Shown here: piece after piece, positions 33,832 through 46,650 of the stretch
Numbering within the stretch: the first letter of the stretch is position 1
Layout: each line of letters starts with the position of its first letter
Assembly (NCBI RefSeq): GCF_032062135.1
Contig: NC_092862.1
Coordinates: 69,320,205 to 69,384,204 of the forward strand
Reading direction: 5' to 3'
DNA: 64,000 nt
DNA from: Pyxicephalus adspersus
Taxonomy: Eukaryota > Chordata > Amphibia > Anura > Pyxicephalidae
Program-made: the position numbers and the translations under genes
Notes under the pieces: generated by a model
What the model was told of the DNA's origin: nothing
Databases searched by the model: none
The model's input: only the letters and a program-made list of their open reading frames with translations

Positions 33832-34035
33832 CTAATAATTCACACAAAATAGGTAGTGGAAGGAGACAAACTCAACAGTCATGATGCTGTAATGTTGGGC
33901 CTTGCAGAGTTGAGGTAAACCCCAGTCCTTCACTCCAGGTAGAAAGGAGGGGTTTGCCATAATTAGATGCAAATAGTTCAGTGTGGGTGACAAATGTTGT
34001 CCTTTGACACAAATACACCTAGTAGTACCAATCAT
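33800..34035 (-). pseudogene. Possible L1 ORF2 C-terminal scrap, minus strand
   Basis: The minus strand encodes LIMANPSFLPGVKDWGLPQL, similar in layout to the K...GGLGLP(D/N)L segment found after the RT domain in L1-like ORF2. The adjacent sequence is decayed. No tail or target duplication was found. Confidence 0.3.
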
Positions 34036-34154
34036 TGGATATAATTTAATCCTGGAGGAAATATTATCTTATAACCATGGTAGAGATATAACTCACTAAA
34101 AAATTGTTCAACCCCAACTGGTAGCACCAATCTACTATTCTAGTTAAATGTGAT

Positions 34155-34194
34155 AGAACCATACACACCATTTATTATTGGTGTGTATGGTTCT
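34155..34194. repeat. Short hairpin with 16-bp perfect arms, 8-nt loop
   Basis: AGAACCATACACACCA at 34155-34170 is mirrored at 34179-34194. Confidence 0.9.
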
Positions 34195-34796
34195 GACATG
34201 TTGTTTATGTAATTTCTAATTTTTTTTCCAATTGGTGCATTTGAACTTTTGCATTTCTACATATGGTCTTGTTTTATAAAAAGGGAATACATGGAGATTA
34301 GCATTGGCCCTTTTCACATTGGAACAGTGGAACAGTGGAACTGGGTCACTATCACTTATATACCTGATGTTTACTTGAGTTATACCAAATTTGTTGAAAA
34401 ATCCATAAGTGGTTCTAACACTGAGGTATACGTATATTCATGTCACATTCTGCCAATGACATAATGTTGCAGCATTGTGAGCAGGGTCAGAGCATGGTGG
34501 ATATACAGAATATGTTTTAATCTCTCTTTTCCCATTAATTAGTTGTAAGAAGGAATGATTCTGAACATCGGGTCATTAATAGATGCACCCTAATGTAAAT
34601 TATTAGTGTCATGGAGAAATTTTGGTTTTGCATGATTGAACTGAGTGATTGTACAATGAGAAATCAGCATATGGGGTATTCTTGCATACATTGATTACAT
34701 CATAATAATAGAAGCATTGAAAAGAGAAGGAAATTAGGTTTTGGGACTTTTTAGGCCAGACTTAATCCAGATGTAATATAGCTTTAAAGACTTTCT

Positions 34797-34929
34797 TTCA
34801 ATAACAAAAATATAACAACCATCTTAAAAACATATCATAAAAAACAGTATCTCCTGTACAAATGCCAAATCAATGGGTATTATGATATGTTTTTATGTTC
34901 AAAGATGGTTGTTATATTTTTGATATTGG
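34797..34929. repeat. Imperfect inverted repeat, ~43-bp arms
   Basis: CAATAACAAAAATATAACAA then CCATCTT and ACATATCATA (34797-34839) is mirrored by TATGATATGTTTTTATGTTC, AAAGATGG and TTGTTATATTTTT at ~34880-34920. The spacer is ~40 nt. It could be a foldback MITE. Confidence 0.75.
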
Positions 34930-35059
34930 GGATGTATATATATATAGTGTTTCTATGAATTGGGGATGTGGCCTATTTGAGTGGAGGAATTCTCACATTA
35001 CTATACATCATATTATTATTTGCTATTTTTAAGAATAAGTTTAGTGTCAGTTTAATATA

Positions 35060-35330
35060 TTTTTCCAGAAAGAAAAGGCTATATTTATGTAGAAGAGGGG
35101 GAACCAGGCTTGCTTATTTACTTTCTAGACAAGAAGGTCCCAGACCTATTGAAGGGCCTATATAATATAATAATGGATATGGTCATAATACAAACAGTAC
35201 ATACAAAGCCTGTGACTGTAAAGTATAAAAACTCTACACCCAGTCTCACCCTGCACAAGTAGGAGGCCATGGGCTGCTCCCTCTGTGCATGCCTGAGATC
35301 AGGCATGTGTTATAAGGGGCTTTCCTACAA
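35060..35330 (+). repeat. Dispersed repeat, partner of 38440-38575
   Basis: AAGGCTATATTTATGTAGAA, ACCAGGCTTGCT and AAGAAGGTCCCAGACCTATT are repeated in order at 38462-38550. Downstream it carries a short inverted repeat TGCCTGAGATCAGGCA near 35290. Family unknown. Confidence 0.6.
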
Positions 35331-38150
35331 TGAAAAAAAATTCAATCTCAAACATGTGCTAAAGGAACAACCCTTGGGAACAAGGAGGTCCGTGAATTGA
35401 AATGCATGACCAGAGAATATGTAAGAGAGACACGCTTTCTATGCTGCACCTCCAGCAGAGATGGCTCTATGTAAGCAGATTGGCATCTAGACAGAATTTT
35501 TATCCTGATTCCTGAGCACTACAACTAATGGGAGATCTATGGGTCAGTTCAATATTCCTGGTCATCTGTTTATTACAGCTCCCTAAATAATAATAACTGC
35601 CCAAAAAAATTATGTTACACTTTTTAGGCGTGTCAGGAAGTTTTAATTCAGGAGGGGTTATGTATGTTTCTGGGCTTCTAAAAAATAGAACATAGGGGTG
35701 TTTGGGGTCATTGTAATAGGCATGTCAACTAAATTACAAAAACTCCTTTGTAACTACATGTGTTCATTCCCAATAGAATTATGAAATATGACTAATATCC
35801 TAAAGCACGTGGTGTCATCTGTTTGGGCCAGCAGATTTTAATTGGGAAGACATAAGGGACCAATTATTTTCCTGGCATACTCAGAGTGGATTATTTTATG
35901 CCACTGTAGAGTAGACCTTTGTCTCTACTAAGCAATGGCCACCAAATGGGGGGGGGGGAATCTTTTGATCAGATAAAAAGTGACTGATTTTAACCTAATT
36001 TAAGTATATAATTTAAATAAAATGTAGCTGCATTGTCACAGCCTAGTTTTTTTTTATATTAACTGTTTGCTAGCATTTATGCACACTACTGCATGTAAAA
36101 GAAATGATGATAATCATGAGTCATAATTATAGTACAGGGAAAACTTGAAACAATACTCCATTAGGTGGCTCAGGAAAAAAAACACATACTATATGTATGT
36201 AGTACAATAGTGAGGCTTGTGAGTGAGTTAATTTGTTTTAGTAAGGCAAATACAAAAACATATAATACTGAATGCACATATTGTGAATGTACAAGTGGAT
36301 TAGCGTAAAATGTCCAGTCTGTGCCCTTGGGAACATTTTGTGCCCTCCTTCCCACACTTTTTGGGGTGGGAGTGACCTGATAAGAAAAAAGTTATAGCAG
36401 TTATGCACTGATGGACCATTACAAGGAAAGCAGCTGGTAATATACAAAATATATTCTCATACTAACAATTGCAAGTTTTTTTCCACAATATAATGTAAAA
36501 AGGAGGATTTGTCTAAATGAGCTAGTAATAGTCACATAACGATTTGATTGGTTAAGATCGGTGTATTACTGTTAACTCCAGATATCATAGTATTGAGTGC
36601 TGGCACTGACATTTTCTAAATAATTGTAGAGAAAAAACAGCTTCTCCTTGCCTCACTCTTAATAGTTAGATGATGTGAAAATGGTGTGATCAGCAGAGTG
36701 TTTTGTGTATTTTTTTAATCCTTCCTGACACTTGCAGTCCCACAAATTCTTCCACTTTGTTATATGTTTTTGTAGTAGTCTACATATAGGATCACTTGTT
36801 AACTATTGGTGGATTGTATGCCAGAGCTGTTAGCATTGTTTTTTTGCTACAGTACCAAATAATATATTTGTAACCAATTTGACATTTTCTGTACATAAAG
36901 GTGAAGCCTTGTTGTGCACAACAAATATGTTATTACTGACCTTTTCTGTAGTAGGTATATATTCACCAGCACTGTTATTATATTAAAATATGCCCTTCTG
37001 CTTCGTCGTGGTATTAGGGTTGAACATGATTATTTCAAATGAAATGATTTTTTTCACTTTCCTAACTTTATCTAAAACAAAAAAAAAACATAATTCAAAC
37101 TTTAAAAGAATAAATCAATAAATAAAATTATAGGTCAAAGCATAGTAGGCAATCTGTCATCAAAATGAGTTTGCTGATGCCATCTATTTTTAAATATTAG
37201 TTAATTGATGCATCACCATTTTAAGTTCTATAGTCTATAGTCTATAGTTCAATAGACTTGGATACTTTCACAAGATTTGTATACAGCTAAAGCTGGCCTA
37301 TTATGTAAAGATCAAAAGTAAAGTCTCCCATTTTGTGTTAAAAACAAGATTATTGGGTGCAATATTCACCTACAATTTGGAGCTGACACTTGCAGTGCTC
37401 ACTTTTTGCAAAACCATCCTCAGTCTTCCATGTTGAATGGCACCCACAGAAACTGTAGAGGATAGGTAGTTTTGAACATAGATATATCAAGAATATTTTA
37501 ATATTCAATCTGTTAAAACTTTAAACCTTCAGAAACTATTTATATATTCTGCAGTATATAATACCTAATTCTCAAATATGGCAACCTATAAAGCAGTTTA
37601 AATATGCCGCATTATAAGGAAAGTGTAGTAGGCACTTTGCTGTTAAGACTGGTAAAACAAGAATCCCTTTTTTGTCAGTTCTTACCTATATTGAATGAAT
37701 ATACTTGTTCAGCAAGATATTTGCATAAATGTTTTCTCTACAATAAATAAAATGTTAAAACAACAATGGTTACTTCGATATTTCTAGCCTAGCAGTTTTT
37801 CTTTGAATTCAAGCATTTTCTGGTTTGTAAGATAAGATATTAATTAAGATAAGCAATTTTTATATATGTGATTATAAAGAACACTTTCAATCATAGCATA
37901 CATTATGTTTTCATATATTCTTTGGTGAATGAATACAAACTATTATTTAATGTATAAATTACCCAGTGAAAGAATAAATCAATATATTTTGTATGAATTA
38001 AGAAATGTGCTAAAAATTCTGCATGCTATAAAACTCTCTTCCATGAAATGTCAGTTTTCAGCTTTTAGATGTACTTCTATTTAGGACGTCATTCTGACTA
38101 TAATGCATAGAGCAGGCATACATTAATGTACATGTGTTAAAGCACAGGCA
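35331..38150. other. AT-rich non-coding DNA
   Basis: No gene is supported. There is a poly(G) run near 35948-35958 and other homopolymer tracts. Confidence 0.5.
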
Positions 38151-38154
38151 CCTG

Positions 38155-38580
38155 CCAGATTCCCAGGGGTGGGGATATTTGCTCTGATGTGCCCTTCTTC
38201 CTGAGTGACTGAAGCAGTATACAATATTATTGGGGTCTAACTAACTTTTTCAGGGAATGGGTAAGGGATTATATGTACCCCTGCACTCATTCTCCAGACT
38301 GAGGGGATGTAAATACAGGGGTCTTCTTTGAAAAGGGGCCTCCAGATTGCCTAAAACCCCCACCTGCAGACCCCCACAACATCAGGGTAAGGTTATGGGA
38401 AAGAGGCCCTCTCCCCCAACAATGGCTTTGCTAACATTGGGGATAGGGGTCTATTTTTTGCAAAAAGTAAGGGCTATATTTATGGAGAAGAAGAGGGCAC
38501 CAGGCTTGCTGCTATATTTTATAGCCAAGAAGGTCCCAGACCTATTGAAGGGCCTGATTTTAATATTGTAGGAGGAAACT
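38155..38580 (+). repeat. Dispersed repeat with G/C-rich interior
   Basis: CAGGGAATGGGTAAGGGATT, GTACCCCTGCACTCATTC, GAAAAGGGGCCTCCAGATTG and the terminal block shared with 35060-35165 lie in a row. Parts of the sequence at 9470-9560 are similar on the opposite strand. Family not determined. Confidence 0.5.
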
Positions 38581-40019
38581 TTTTTTTTTGTTATGGCTCA
38601 GTGAATCTCGCCAGCCAGCTACAACAGCCATCACAGAATTCACTGAAATAGCTGAGCTATTCACGTTCAGCTACAATCAGCACAATAGGGCAATGAACTG
38701 ACAGCAAACCAAATGGAAGCAAATTCACCCAACACTCTTTTTTATGAAGAATAGATACAAATAACACCAGGGAGGAGGTAAAAAAAAACTGTATAAGATT
38801 AAGAATGTTTCACAAATTAGTATGGTTATATAAGGAGATTATTATCCAAAGGAAAATGACAGTAGGTGTGGGATAGCAATTTATTACTGTCTGCATGTAT
38901 CTTCTCACAAATTTGATTTTTTTTTAGCTATACAACAGTTATAATGTAAATACTCTTCCCAATACTATTTTATGTTACAAGAGTCAGTATTTATCAGATA
39001 TACAGCAAAACTTCCCCTACCTAATGCGTGGATGTTATGGTAAATGGTTTTCTGATGTCATAACTGCAACAAAACTAATAGCAGATACCAGTAAACATAA
39101 ATCAATGAGGAAAGAAAGCATCCTAAATTCCTAAACTGCTGAAGTGTACAACTTATATTGAACAAGGTATGGACTGGACTCATTAATACTTACCATTTTT
39201 CTCTATCAAAATTACATATACCTGCCTCAAGGTTAGACTTGTAAATTTTCAACTTAATTTCTACAGTCCTGACAGCCTTACTGCTGTTTATTGGTATAAC
39301 TGATATGCATGCTAGCATGAGGAGTCTTAAAACTAGTCAAGTGCAATACTTGATATACATCCTCCAATGGAATTTGGTTATATTATTATTAAAGGTCATG
39401 AAAGAAGTTTTCTTTACCCAGTTGGTTTCTAAAGTATTGAAGGTTAGAATTATTTTCCTGTCTAAAAAGTTCAAGAGCATCACAGTAGGATCAAAGAATA
39501 CTCCAGTCTCATTAATTAATCAAATCATGTCAAGCCAGATCTTGTTAATCCATCCTTTGAGAAAATACAAATGATGTTTCAATTCTCCATGCAAGAATAG
39601 ACAGAATAGATAGTGATAATGCTGTGCCAGCATAGTTAGAACTATTTAGCCATGGTGCCATGAGAAATTATGCCATTTACATTGAATTACACTTTTTTTA
39701 ATAGCAAGTTTTCAAGTGGTTGACTCTGGAAAACCTAAACAAAAAACTGCAAGGGTGATTAGAGGTCCTTAATGCAGTTGCACTTTACATACATCAACTT
39801 TATGTAGTTTATGAAGAAATGTGCTATAGGATGACATCCTGTGCTTCATTTCTGTTTACATTTATTAAGCTAATGGAACCCTTTAATGATTTTATTTCTC
39901 TTTTGGAAATTCTAGATGCCTGGTTGTGATGGTGTGTTGATTTGGAATATTTATCTACATAAATATGAATGTTATATCCCCTATTAATGCATATAGATAT
40001 TCAATAAATGAAGGTTCAT
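38581..40019. other. AT-rich non-coding DNA
   Basis: No gene is supported. The 89-codon ORF at 39305 has no recognisable motif. Confidence 0.45.
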
Positions 40020-40840
40020 GCACAAATGATAGCTAGTCACTTAAACAGTTTAATTAAGAAAATAAGGTGAAACATAAAATGCACAGCAATATTGTTTGAT
40101 ATCTAGATATAGGAACTTCAATCAATATATACAGGTACATGAAAATAAGGTTGTTAGTAGTTACCCCTGTAATAATCTAGCAATAGTTAGTACACAATAC
40201 AGCAATTACAAAATGACAACGTAATGCAATATTAATATAGACACCTATAAGACTGCAATCAGGAATATCTTATAGCTACCTGCTAAGAGGTTAATGGGTA
40301 CCTCAGGAGCCTACTTCCTTCAGAAGAGGACTCCATACCAGCTTACCTAAGGAGACCCTCAGGAGACAAGGCAAGCCAGGAAGAGAGCAAGCCCGAGCAA
40401 GCAAGCAAGCAAGAGCAAGAGCTCTAAATTCCTTTTGTTCCCATTTTTATATAGTTAATTTCCATTAGGTATCCTTGGAGCTCTTGGATTGGTTAGTGGG
40501 TGTGTTCTGTACGATGACCATCGGTTGACACACACCCCACTAGACTGGGATTGGTTGATGTAATTTTATGAACCTCCCAGCTTAATTTGATATATGAATC
40601 TCTTGCTGGAATCTAAGTTTAGGGGTCAACAAGAGGTCCAGCTGAGTCATCACCCCAATCCATCTGTCCAGTTAGGCATCCATCTTCTGCTAACTCAGGC
40701 TTGATGGATTTATTACCCCTTGAGGGTCCTACTGGTAACCAGTTTGTTATGGGAACTAGATCTTGTGTACTGGCATGTTTTATTATCTGTTTTGTTAATT
40801 GTTCCTTGGTTGAGGTTCTTTGATAACACTGATAAGACAT
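40020..40840 (-). repeat. Possible LTR or retroviral-like remnant, minus strand
   Basis: Read on the minus strand, the segment has two CCAAT motifs (~40553 and 40485) and then TATATAAAAATGGGAACAAA near 40455, a good TATA-box context. After that come a CTTGCT-rich leader (~40385-40420) and an AATTAAA near 40045. An upstream minus-strand ORF (40619-40840) reads DGCLTGQMDWGDDSAGPLVD and ends just before the putative promoter. TG/CA ends and a target duplication were not identified, so this is a layout-based suggestion only. Confidence 0.35.
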
Positions 40841-41789
40841 CCCATAGGTGATTCAGATGGCCAGTACAAAGAAAAACAGGCTCCATGTTTAAACACAACA
40901 TTCCTACACATATACACATACATTATATATACATATATGTCTATCCACATGTATCTATAAATATCTCTAAACAATCTTGAGGTGCAACAGTTGTTTTATT
41001 CTTTATAAAGCTGACCTAGGATAAACAGTTAAGGCTTTTGTTATATGTTTCTAATATACAAGTGTTTTTTTAGTAACTCAAAGTGGCACCCAGTGGGTGC
41101 CAGCCAGGCTAATCGAATTGGGAGGTCAGCAATATTAGCTATTTTCTCTTCAAATTACAGATTTATTTTAAATGACAACTATCATTATACTGGCTAATAT
41201 AAAAATGTAAAGAATAAACATTTATACAAGTTTAAGTAGCTGACTGTTAGTAATGTTATTCTACTACTTTATAATTGTAATGTAGTTGATTTGGAACTAG
41301 GCTGCGTGTGAGTGTGAATATAACTAACATTAAAATGGGGGTCAGAGTTAAACTGAAGAGACCCTAAGTATTATTTTTTCATGATTGTCTCCACTATCAA
41401 AACCCGATGTCATTGCTTGTCATTATTTAAAGCAGAGAATAAAAAGGTGTTCTACTGCTCCACCAATCATTTGTGGCTGGCCTGACTTGCAGCTGAATGC
41501 TACCCAATGATTTCCCCAAGGAGCATATGATCCTGTCTCTTTACCTGGGGCCAGTATGAATTCCTTATATGTTCTGAATGTGTTTTTTTATTACTCTACT
41601 ATCCTTTACACATTTCGGTATAAATTGGTTATACAACTAAATGTTATTGACTAAAATGTATGCCTTTGTTTGAATGAGTAGTATGAACATAGATCAAATT
41701 TTCATATTTCTCTTTATCTAGGATTGATAGTCTAATGTTGTAAAAGCAACCTATGCTCTACATACATTTGTGTGGGATTAAAACACCTT
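40841..41789. other. Non-coding DNA
   Basis: No gene is recognised. A small hairpin GGCACCCAGTGGGTGCC lies at ~41083-41099. Confidence 0.4.
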
Positions 41790-42110
41790 TGGCCCACAAC
41801 TGGAAATTTTTCAGTGGTGGGTCTGTGTAGTGTTGGAGTGCAGACCTTTCTGGCCACGGTCAAAGCAAATTTTGGTAGCCCTTCAGAAATTTTTTCACCA
41901 ATGTATTTAAAACTTACATAAAGCAGGCAAGGTGAGTGAATTTACTTAGGTGCAGCTCAGCCACAATATTGGTGTCATTGTCAGTCACCATATTGACGAT
42001 TTGGAAGCAGCAAGGAGGTCATTCAGTGCAACTTGTTTTTCCAAGGTCTGACTTCTCCTACCCAAACTGACTATATGTAGATTTGCATGGCAGTTCCTGA
42101 GCATATGCAA
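41790..42110 (-). pseudogene. hAT transposase remnant, minus strand
   Basis: The minus strand near 41930-42000 encodes VNMVTDNDTNIVAELHLSK followed by FTHLACF, resembling the hAT segment (VTDNA.N...A...L....H..C.AH.LNL) that contains a catalytic Asp. Downstream on that strand, VARKVCTP (~41850) resembles the following helix. Frame breaks are present. It is distinct from the copy at 1-1452. The remnant may extend further toward 42650, but I cannot support that. Confidence 0.5.
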
Positions 42111-42930
42111 TGTATTTCGGAGTGGAGCTTTACTGTGTTTGTGTCAGTTGGTAAGTGAACATTTGGCAACAGGAAGGAAAAAAAGAAAGGAACCATCCCT
42201 AGAGCTAATTCTTATGACTATTAAAATGTGCGTAACAGGTCTTGCTTTGAGGACATATCAATGACACGCAAGACATTCACCTAATGGTCTGTTGTAGGCA
42301 TGTATTGCCCCCGCCAATATCCACATCTCTGCCTTTGCATGAACCTTCCTACACACTCCAGGGAAGTGTAATGATCTACCTGTTCATAGATGTGGGCGTG
42401 TTTATACAGGTATGGCTTAGTTTGAAAAAAATGATGGCATTTTCTTCAAAGGAGCTGGCTTCCACCAACTAGAACAGCAAGGACTTGGTTAGGGGAGTAT
42501 TCGGTTAGAATGCTAGATGGCGACTGGCAGTGTACTTTTGTTTACTGGTCAAACATTTTCCAATGGAGGACTGATGACTACAATATGAAAAGAGGAAGAG
42601 GAAGGATGATGTGGGAGGTGAGGTTCAGAAGGTACTTTCTGTATATTTAATTGCATCAAGTGTGACAACACACACATTTGATTTTTTTTAATCCTTTGAG
42701 AACTGGATTGAGGTTGAGAAGGATGATGCTTCTTCGTGTGGCAAATGAGAGAAGATGCTGAAAATGTGTGTGCCTGGTAGCCCAGGGCTTACCTTCTGTT
42801 TACAAATGTTGCACACAGCAAATGTTGCATTATTATTATTGTTCATAAAAATATCTTACAGAGAATACATTATACAAACTAAAGCCCCACGGTTTAAAGC
42901 TATCAGTGCTGAACTGGACTTTTGGTAATA
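42111..42930. other. Non-coding or unrecognised repeat sequence
   Basis: It may be more of the decayed minus-strand hAT copy. No motif is clear. Confidence 0.3.
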
Positions 42931-42936
42931 CAGTAC

Positions 42937-43030
42937 CACCACAACCACTTCCACCATCAGCAGCAACACAACTACCCCCTCCTTCAACATTACTACTACT
43001 GTCCCCAGCAGCACCACTACTGCAGATGCT
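42937..43030. repeat. Low-complexity CAN/ACT trinucleotide tract
   Basis: A run of CCA, ACC, AGC and ACT triplets accounts for the proline/threonine/serine-rich ORF at 42906. The next sequence (GACCTGGTCGTTAAGTGAAT) looks like a fragment of a dispersed repeat. Confidence 0.7.
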
Positions 43031-43789
43031 CCTTGCTTATCGAGCAGGTTCAGTTCCTGAGACCTGGTCGTTAAGTGAATTCTTTAAGCGAGGAGAAAAG
43101 GGTAGACCTGGTCTGCAGTGCTGCAAGTGTGTAGCACCTGTCAACCAGCTCACTGATAATCTTCAGACTGGGGAATGAGAGGAATGCAGAGGAAGAAGAC
43201 AGAGGGAGCCCAAGGACCAAAGAGGAGCACGGATGTACACTGTACAGTTTTGTTCAGTATACTCATTGGAGGAGTGGGTCGTAAGTGCTGGCGGTCGGTA
43301 AACAGGTAAGTCATTAAATTAGGAATATCTGTATTGACACCAGCAGACGCAGCTGCAGTGAAAAACAATTGTTCCATTTTTAATGTTCTCCTTTTCAGCA
43401 CTTCTCTCTCAAAGCTCCTGTGGATTAAATAAATGTTGTTTACCATCTTAAACTTTACCTTTTTTATCAGCTCTTGCCTGGGATTTAAACAAAATTTGAA
43501 AACTTTATTTCCTGAAGAATAAGAATACTGTATAAAAAAGAATAAGGGAATTGAGAACCTGTGCCTCAGAGAAAGTAGTTTTTATGAGTGTCACGGAGCA
43601 AACAGAGCTACCTTGGCTCCAAGGGAATGTGTCGTACTCACTGTCGTCATACCCCTGCTTTGACTGATGTGCTGAATAGGCCAGCCAGTCCACAAGGAGG
43701 AAGTTTTGCTGGAAGGAATCTGCCTCCTGCTACCTTGTGAAAACATATATAACAAAAACCTCCTGTCGGCTACCAATGGTCTTGAGCAA
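43031..43789. other. Non-coding DNA, fragmentary repeats
   Basis: No coding motif is recognised. Confidence 0.35.
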
Positions 43790-43900
43790 GGAGTGGTGCT
43801 GCTTGTGACTTTCCCCAAATAACTGAATTAGCAGTGGAAGAAAATGCAACCTTGGGAAATACTGTGTATCCCTTTCTATTTTTAATTTCTACCTCACCCC
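43790..43900 (-). repeat. Minus-strand relative of the 18.5-kb dispersed repeat
   Basis: On the minus strand, GGGATACACAGTATTTCCCA, GCATTTTCTTCC and GCTAATTCAG parallel 18563-18625. Both encode a KGYTVF.KAAF- or KVAF-like peptide, so the unit may once have been coding or may simply share nucleotide ancestry. Confidence 0.5.
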
Positions 43901-44858
43901 ATGAATCCACTGCAGTCTGCCCTATTTGTTTTTCACTATCTAACACGACAGTATTCTGTATTGAATGAATAGAAAAAGTGCCAATGCAGCTGCTTTGTTG
44001 GCTAATTTTTCCCCTATGAATCTGAGACTCTAGTTGTAATATGGAATTGTAATATACCAATATTACTGTTAAACCAAAACAAATGAATAAATATAGGAAA
44101 AAATACTATTTAAAAAAAAAATAGTGTTTCAAAAACATATATTATAAATAAAACAAAGCAGAGGTGAATAAAACAAAGCAAAAAGTTGAATATACAAAAT
44201 ACTCACTTTTTCCCAACTATATTACAACAGAACATAAAAATCTTTAAAGCTTCATTTATTTAACAAACAACTGTCCCTTCTGTTATGATGTCATGTATAT
44301 ATGTTTTGCACTGCTTTTAAATGCACAGATTTAAGAAAGCTTATACTATATCCAGAATTGTGTTGTTTAAATGAGCAAACAGAGTACATATTCATGCTTT
44401 ATGCTGTTTTGTTTTTTTCTAGTAGTATCCCAATCTTTTGAATATGCATAGTGTTTGCTTAGTTTACCTATTTAAATATCTTGTTTTGCCTTATTTCTTT
44501 AGATATCACTGCATTATTTAGGTTTAAATGGTGGCAAGCACTGAAACAACCTGCATATTCCTTTCTACACAAGATTCATTTAACCTTATAAAATACTACA
44601 TGTCCATAAGAATGATGAAGATGTCAAATTAAATATTCATTGTGCAGTATGAGAGTAATAAACGCAGCCAGTCGAAGTCTGCTGATACAGAATGGCATGT
44701 TTGACTAATTTATGTACGAAATATGAATTTCATTGACAGACAAAAAGGAAATTTATAAAACAAAATGCTAGATATATAATAAAGGAGATTGGTAAAAACA
44801 TTACAAATTTTGTTGCTAGCACAAACTCTTCTGTAACAGCATATCTTTCAGTTGAGGC
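43901..44858. other. AT-rich non-coding DNA
   Basis: No gene or repeat structure is recognised. Confidence 0.45.
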
Positions 44859-45321
44859 ATAGGCCCTAATTCATCAAGCAGAATCGGATGATCGCTCGTG
44901 CATTCGTATTCGCGATCCGAAATTGTACGCCGTTGCGCAATTCAGCAACTGAAAAAGCTCGCGTCCGGAGCCGCGCATCTCCGGCAGCTTTACACTGGCG
45001 AGCTTGCATTAAAAGTCACTGTTCCCCTAACCCTAAAGGGATGGAAAAGCAAGAAAATATTTGGCTCAAAGTGGATTTGGCCCTGGAACTTTCATATACT
45101 AGTACTATTTGTTTTGTGTAAACACCTAAATAATACATACACTCCACTATTTATCAGCATTAAGTTAAGTAACAACACAACATCTGTTCATTTCTAAGAG
45201 TGCCTGACCCTGCTTGTGATCTTGGCAATCAATGAGCTTTGATGTTGTGCTTGGCAACCTGGACCTCCTTCCATCACCATCAGGTGTGTTAGAATGAGTA
45301 TGCAACTCAGCTGGACAACTG

Positions 45322-46005
45322 CCGTATTTTTCGGACCATAAGACGCACCAGTTTTTAGAGAAGGAAATGAAGAAAAAAAAGATTCTGAAACAAATAGTGT
45401 CCTAAAATATTTTATGTGCATTAAAAACCAACATCACAGTCATAAACACATGTAATCAACCCTGTAAACAGCAGCATTTAGAACCATTATTAACAAAAAA
45501 AGTCAGCAAAAGACAAAATTACTGCCATTGATTGTCCCCTTCTGATCACTATATGCAATGATTGTCCCTATCCGATCACTCTATGCAATGACTGTCCCCT
45601 TCTGATCACTATATGCAATGATTGTCCCTATCTGATCACTCTATGCAATGACTGTCCCCTTCTGATCACTCTATGCCATTGATTGTCCCCTTCTGTTCAC
45701 TTACCGGTAATAAAGTGTAGGGATCTCCGTTAGGGCAGGGATCTCTGTTAGGCAGGGATCAGCAGCTTGCTTCCTGGTGCAGAGTGCCGGCTTGTTACTT
45801 TCAGTTTCATTCTGCACTGCAGCCAGGAGCAGGCACGTGCTGCACAGCCAGCATCAAGGAGACACGCACACAGGAGAGGAACACGGTAAGAAACTTTTTT
45901 TTTTAACAGCATATGTGTAGGCTGTATTTGCACCATAAGACACAGGGACTTTTTCCCCCCACTTCTGGGGGAAAAAAAGTGCGTCTTATGGTCCGAAAAA
46001 TACGG
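45322..46005. mobile_element. MITE with 27-bp perfect TIRs (CCGTATTTTTCGGACC...)
   Basis: CCGTATTTTTCGGACCATAA begins a 27-bp arm (45322-45348) mirrored perfectly at 45979-46005. The 684-bp element lies inside the TIR element at 44859-46650. TA follows the right end and TG precedes the left, possibly a mutated TA duplication. Its interior holds a short tandem array (45524-45705) and a segment homologous to the interior of the element at 16267-16910. Confidence 0.9.
45524..45705. repeat. Tandem repeat, ~30-bp unit, about six copies
   Basis: The unit is ATGCAATGATTGTCCCTATCTGATCACTCT and variants (CCATTGATTGTCCCCTTCTG). It is the same minisatellite as at 16379-16676 but with fewer copies. Confidence 0.88.
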
Positions 46006-46650
46006 TAATTCACAACCAGTTTGGACAACAAGTGGAAGGCAACGAGGGGGTTAAGTAGGAGTTTTGTGTGGAAAACCATATAATAGTGCTATGATCAGGC
46101 AGCACAGCACAATGACAACAAACTGATAACACAACTACAAATTAACACAGGAGTTGTGTGGGGGCAAATCAACATGAGTGCAAATATCAGACTATAAAAA
46201 AAACAAACAAATAAAATTATGACAATTTATTCAGAAAAGGAATATGCACATAATACATTCAAATACCAATATGTGACAAAGGCAACGAGGGGGTTAAGTA
46301 GGAGTTTGGTGTGGAAAACCATGCAGAAACCATGCAGACATTTGTACTCAATACTTGTAAAGGACTGTAAATAAGCACAGAACAGAGAGCAGGTGTGCGC
46401 TAATTAATTGCTATGATCTCACCAGTGAGCTTAACAGATCCTCCTTAATCGCGCAGCTGAAATCTAATCGCCTTATTTGGCAGATTCACGACCCCTGTTG
46501 CTCATTATTATCAAGGCAGGAATCCGGCTGGCAGTGAGGAGGCGAGTGTACGAGCGCACTCGACTCCGGACCGCGGAAAACCGGCTCGCTGGAAGCGCGA
46601 AAGTATGCGTGACCAGCGAGCGCAGATTTCATTGATGAATTAGGGCCTAT

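Larger units (their letters stand above)
44859..46650. mobile_element. DNA transposon-like element with 19-bp TIRs, carrying a nested MITE
   Basis: ATAGGCCCTAATTCATCAA at 44859-44877 is mirrored exactly at 46632-46650. Both ends are CpG-rich just inside (ATCGCTCGTGCATTCG; CGACTCCGGACCGCGG), unlike the AT-rich surroundings. A different TIR element occupies 45322-46005. The host interior also has a ~45-bp direct repeat (GGCAACGAGGGGGTTAAGTA at ~46038 and 46281). AT or TA could be the target duplication. No transposase is seen, so it is non-autonomous. Confidence 0.8.

Noticed and set aside
39305..39574. 89-codon plus-strand ORF
   Set aside because: Hydrophobic, low-complexity AT-rich translation with no motif or context.
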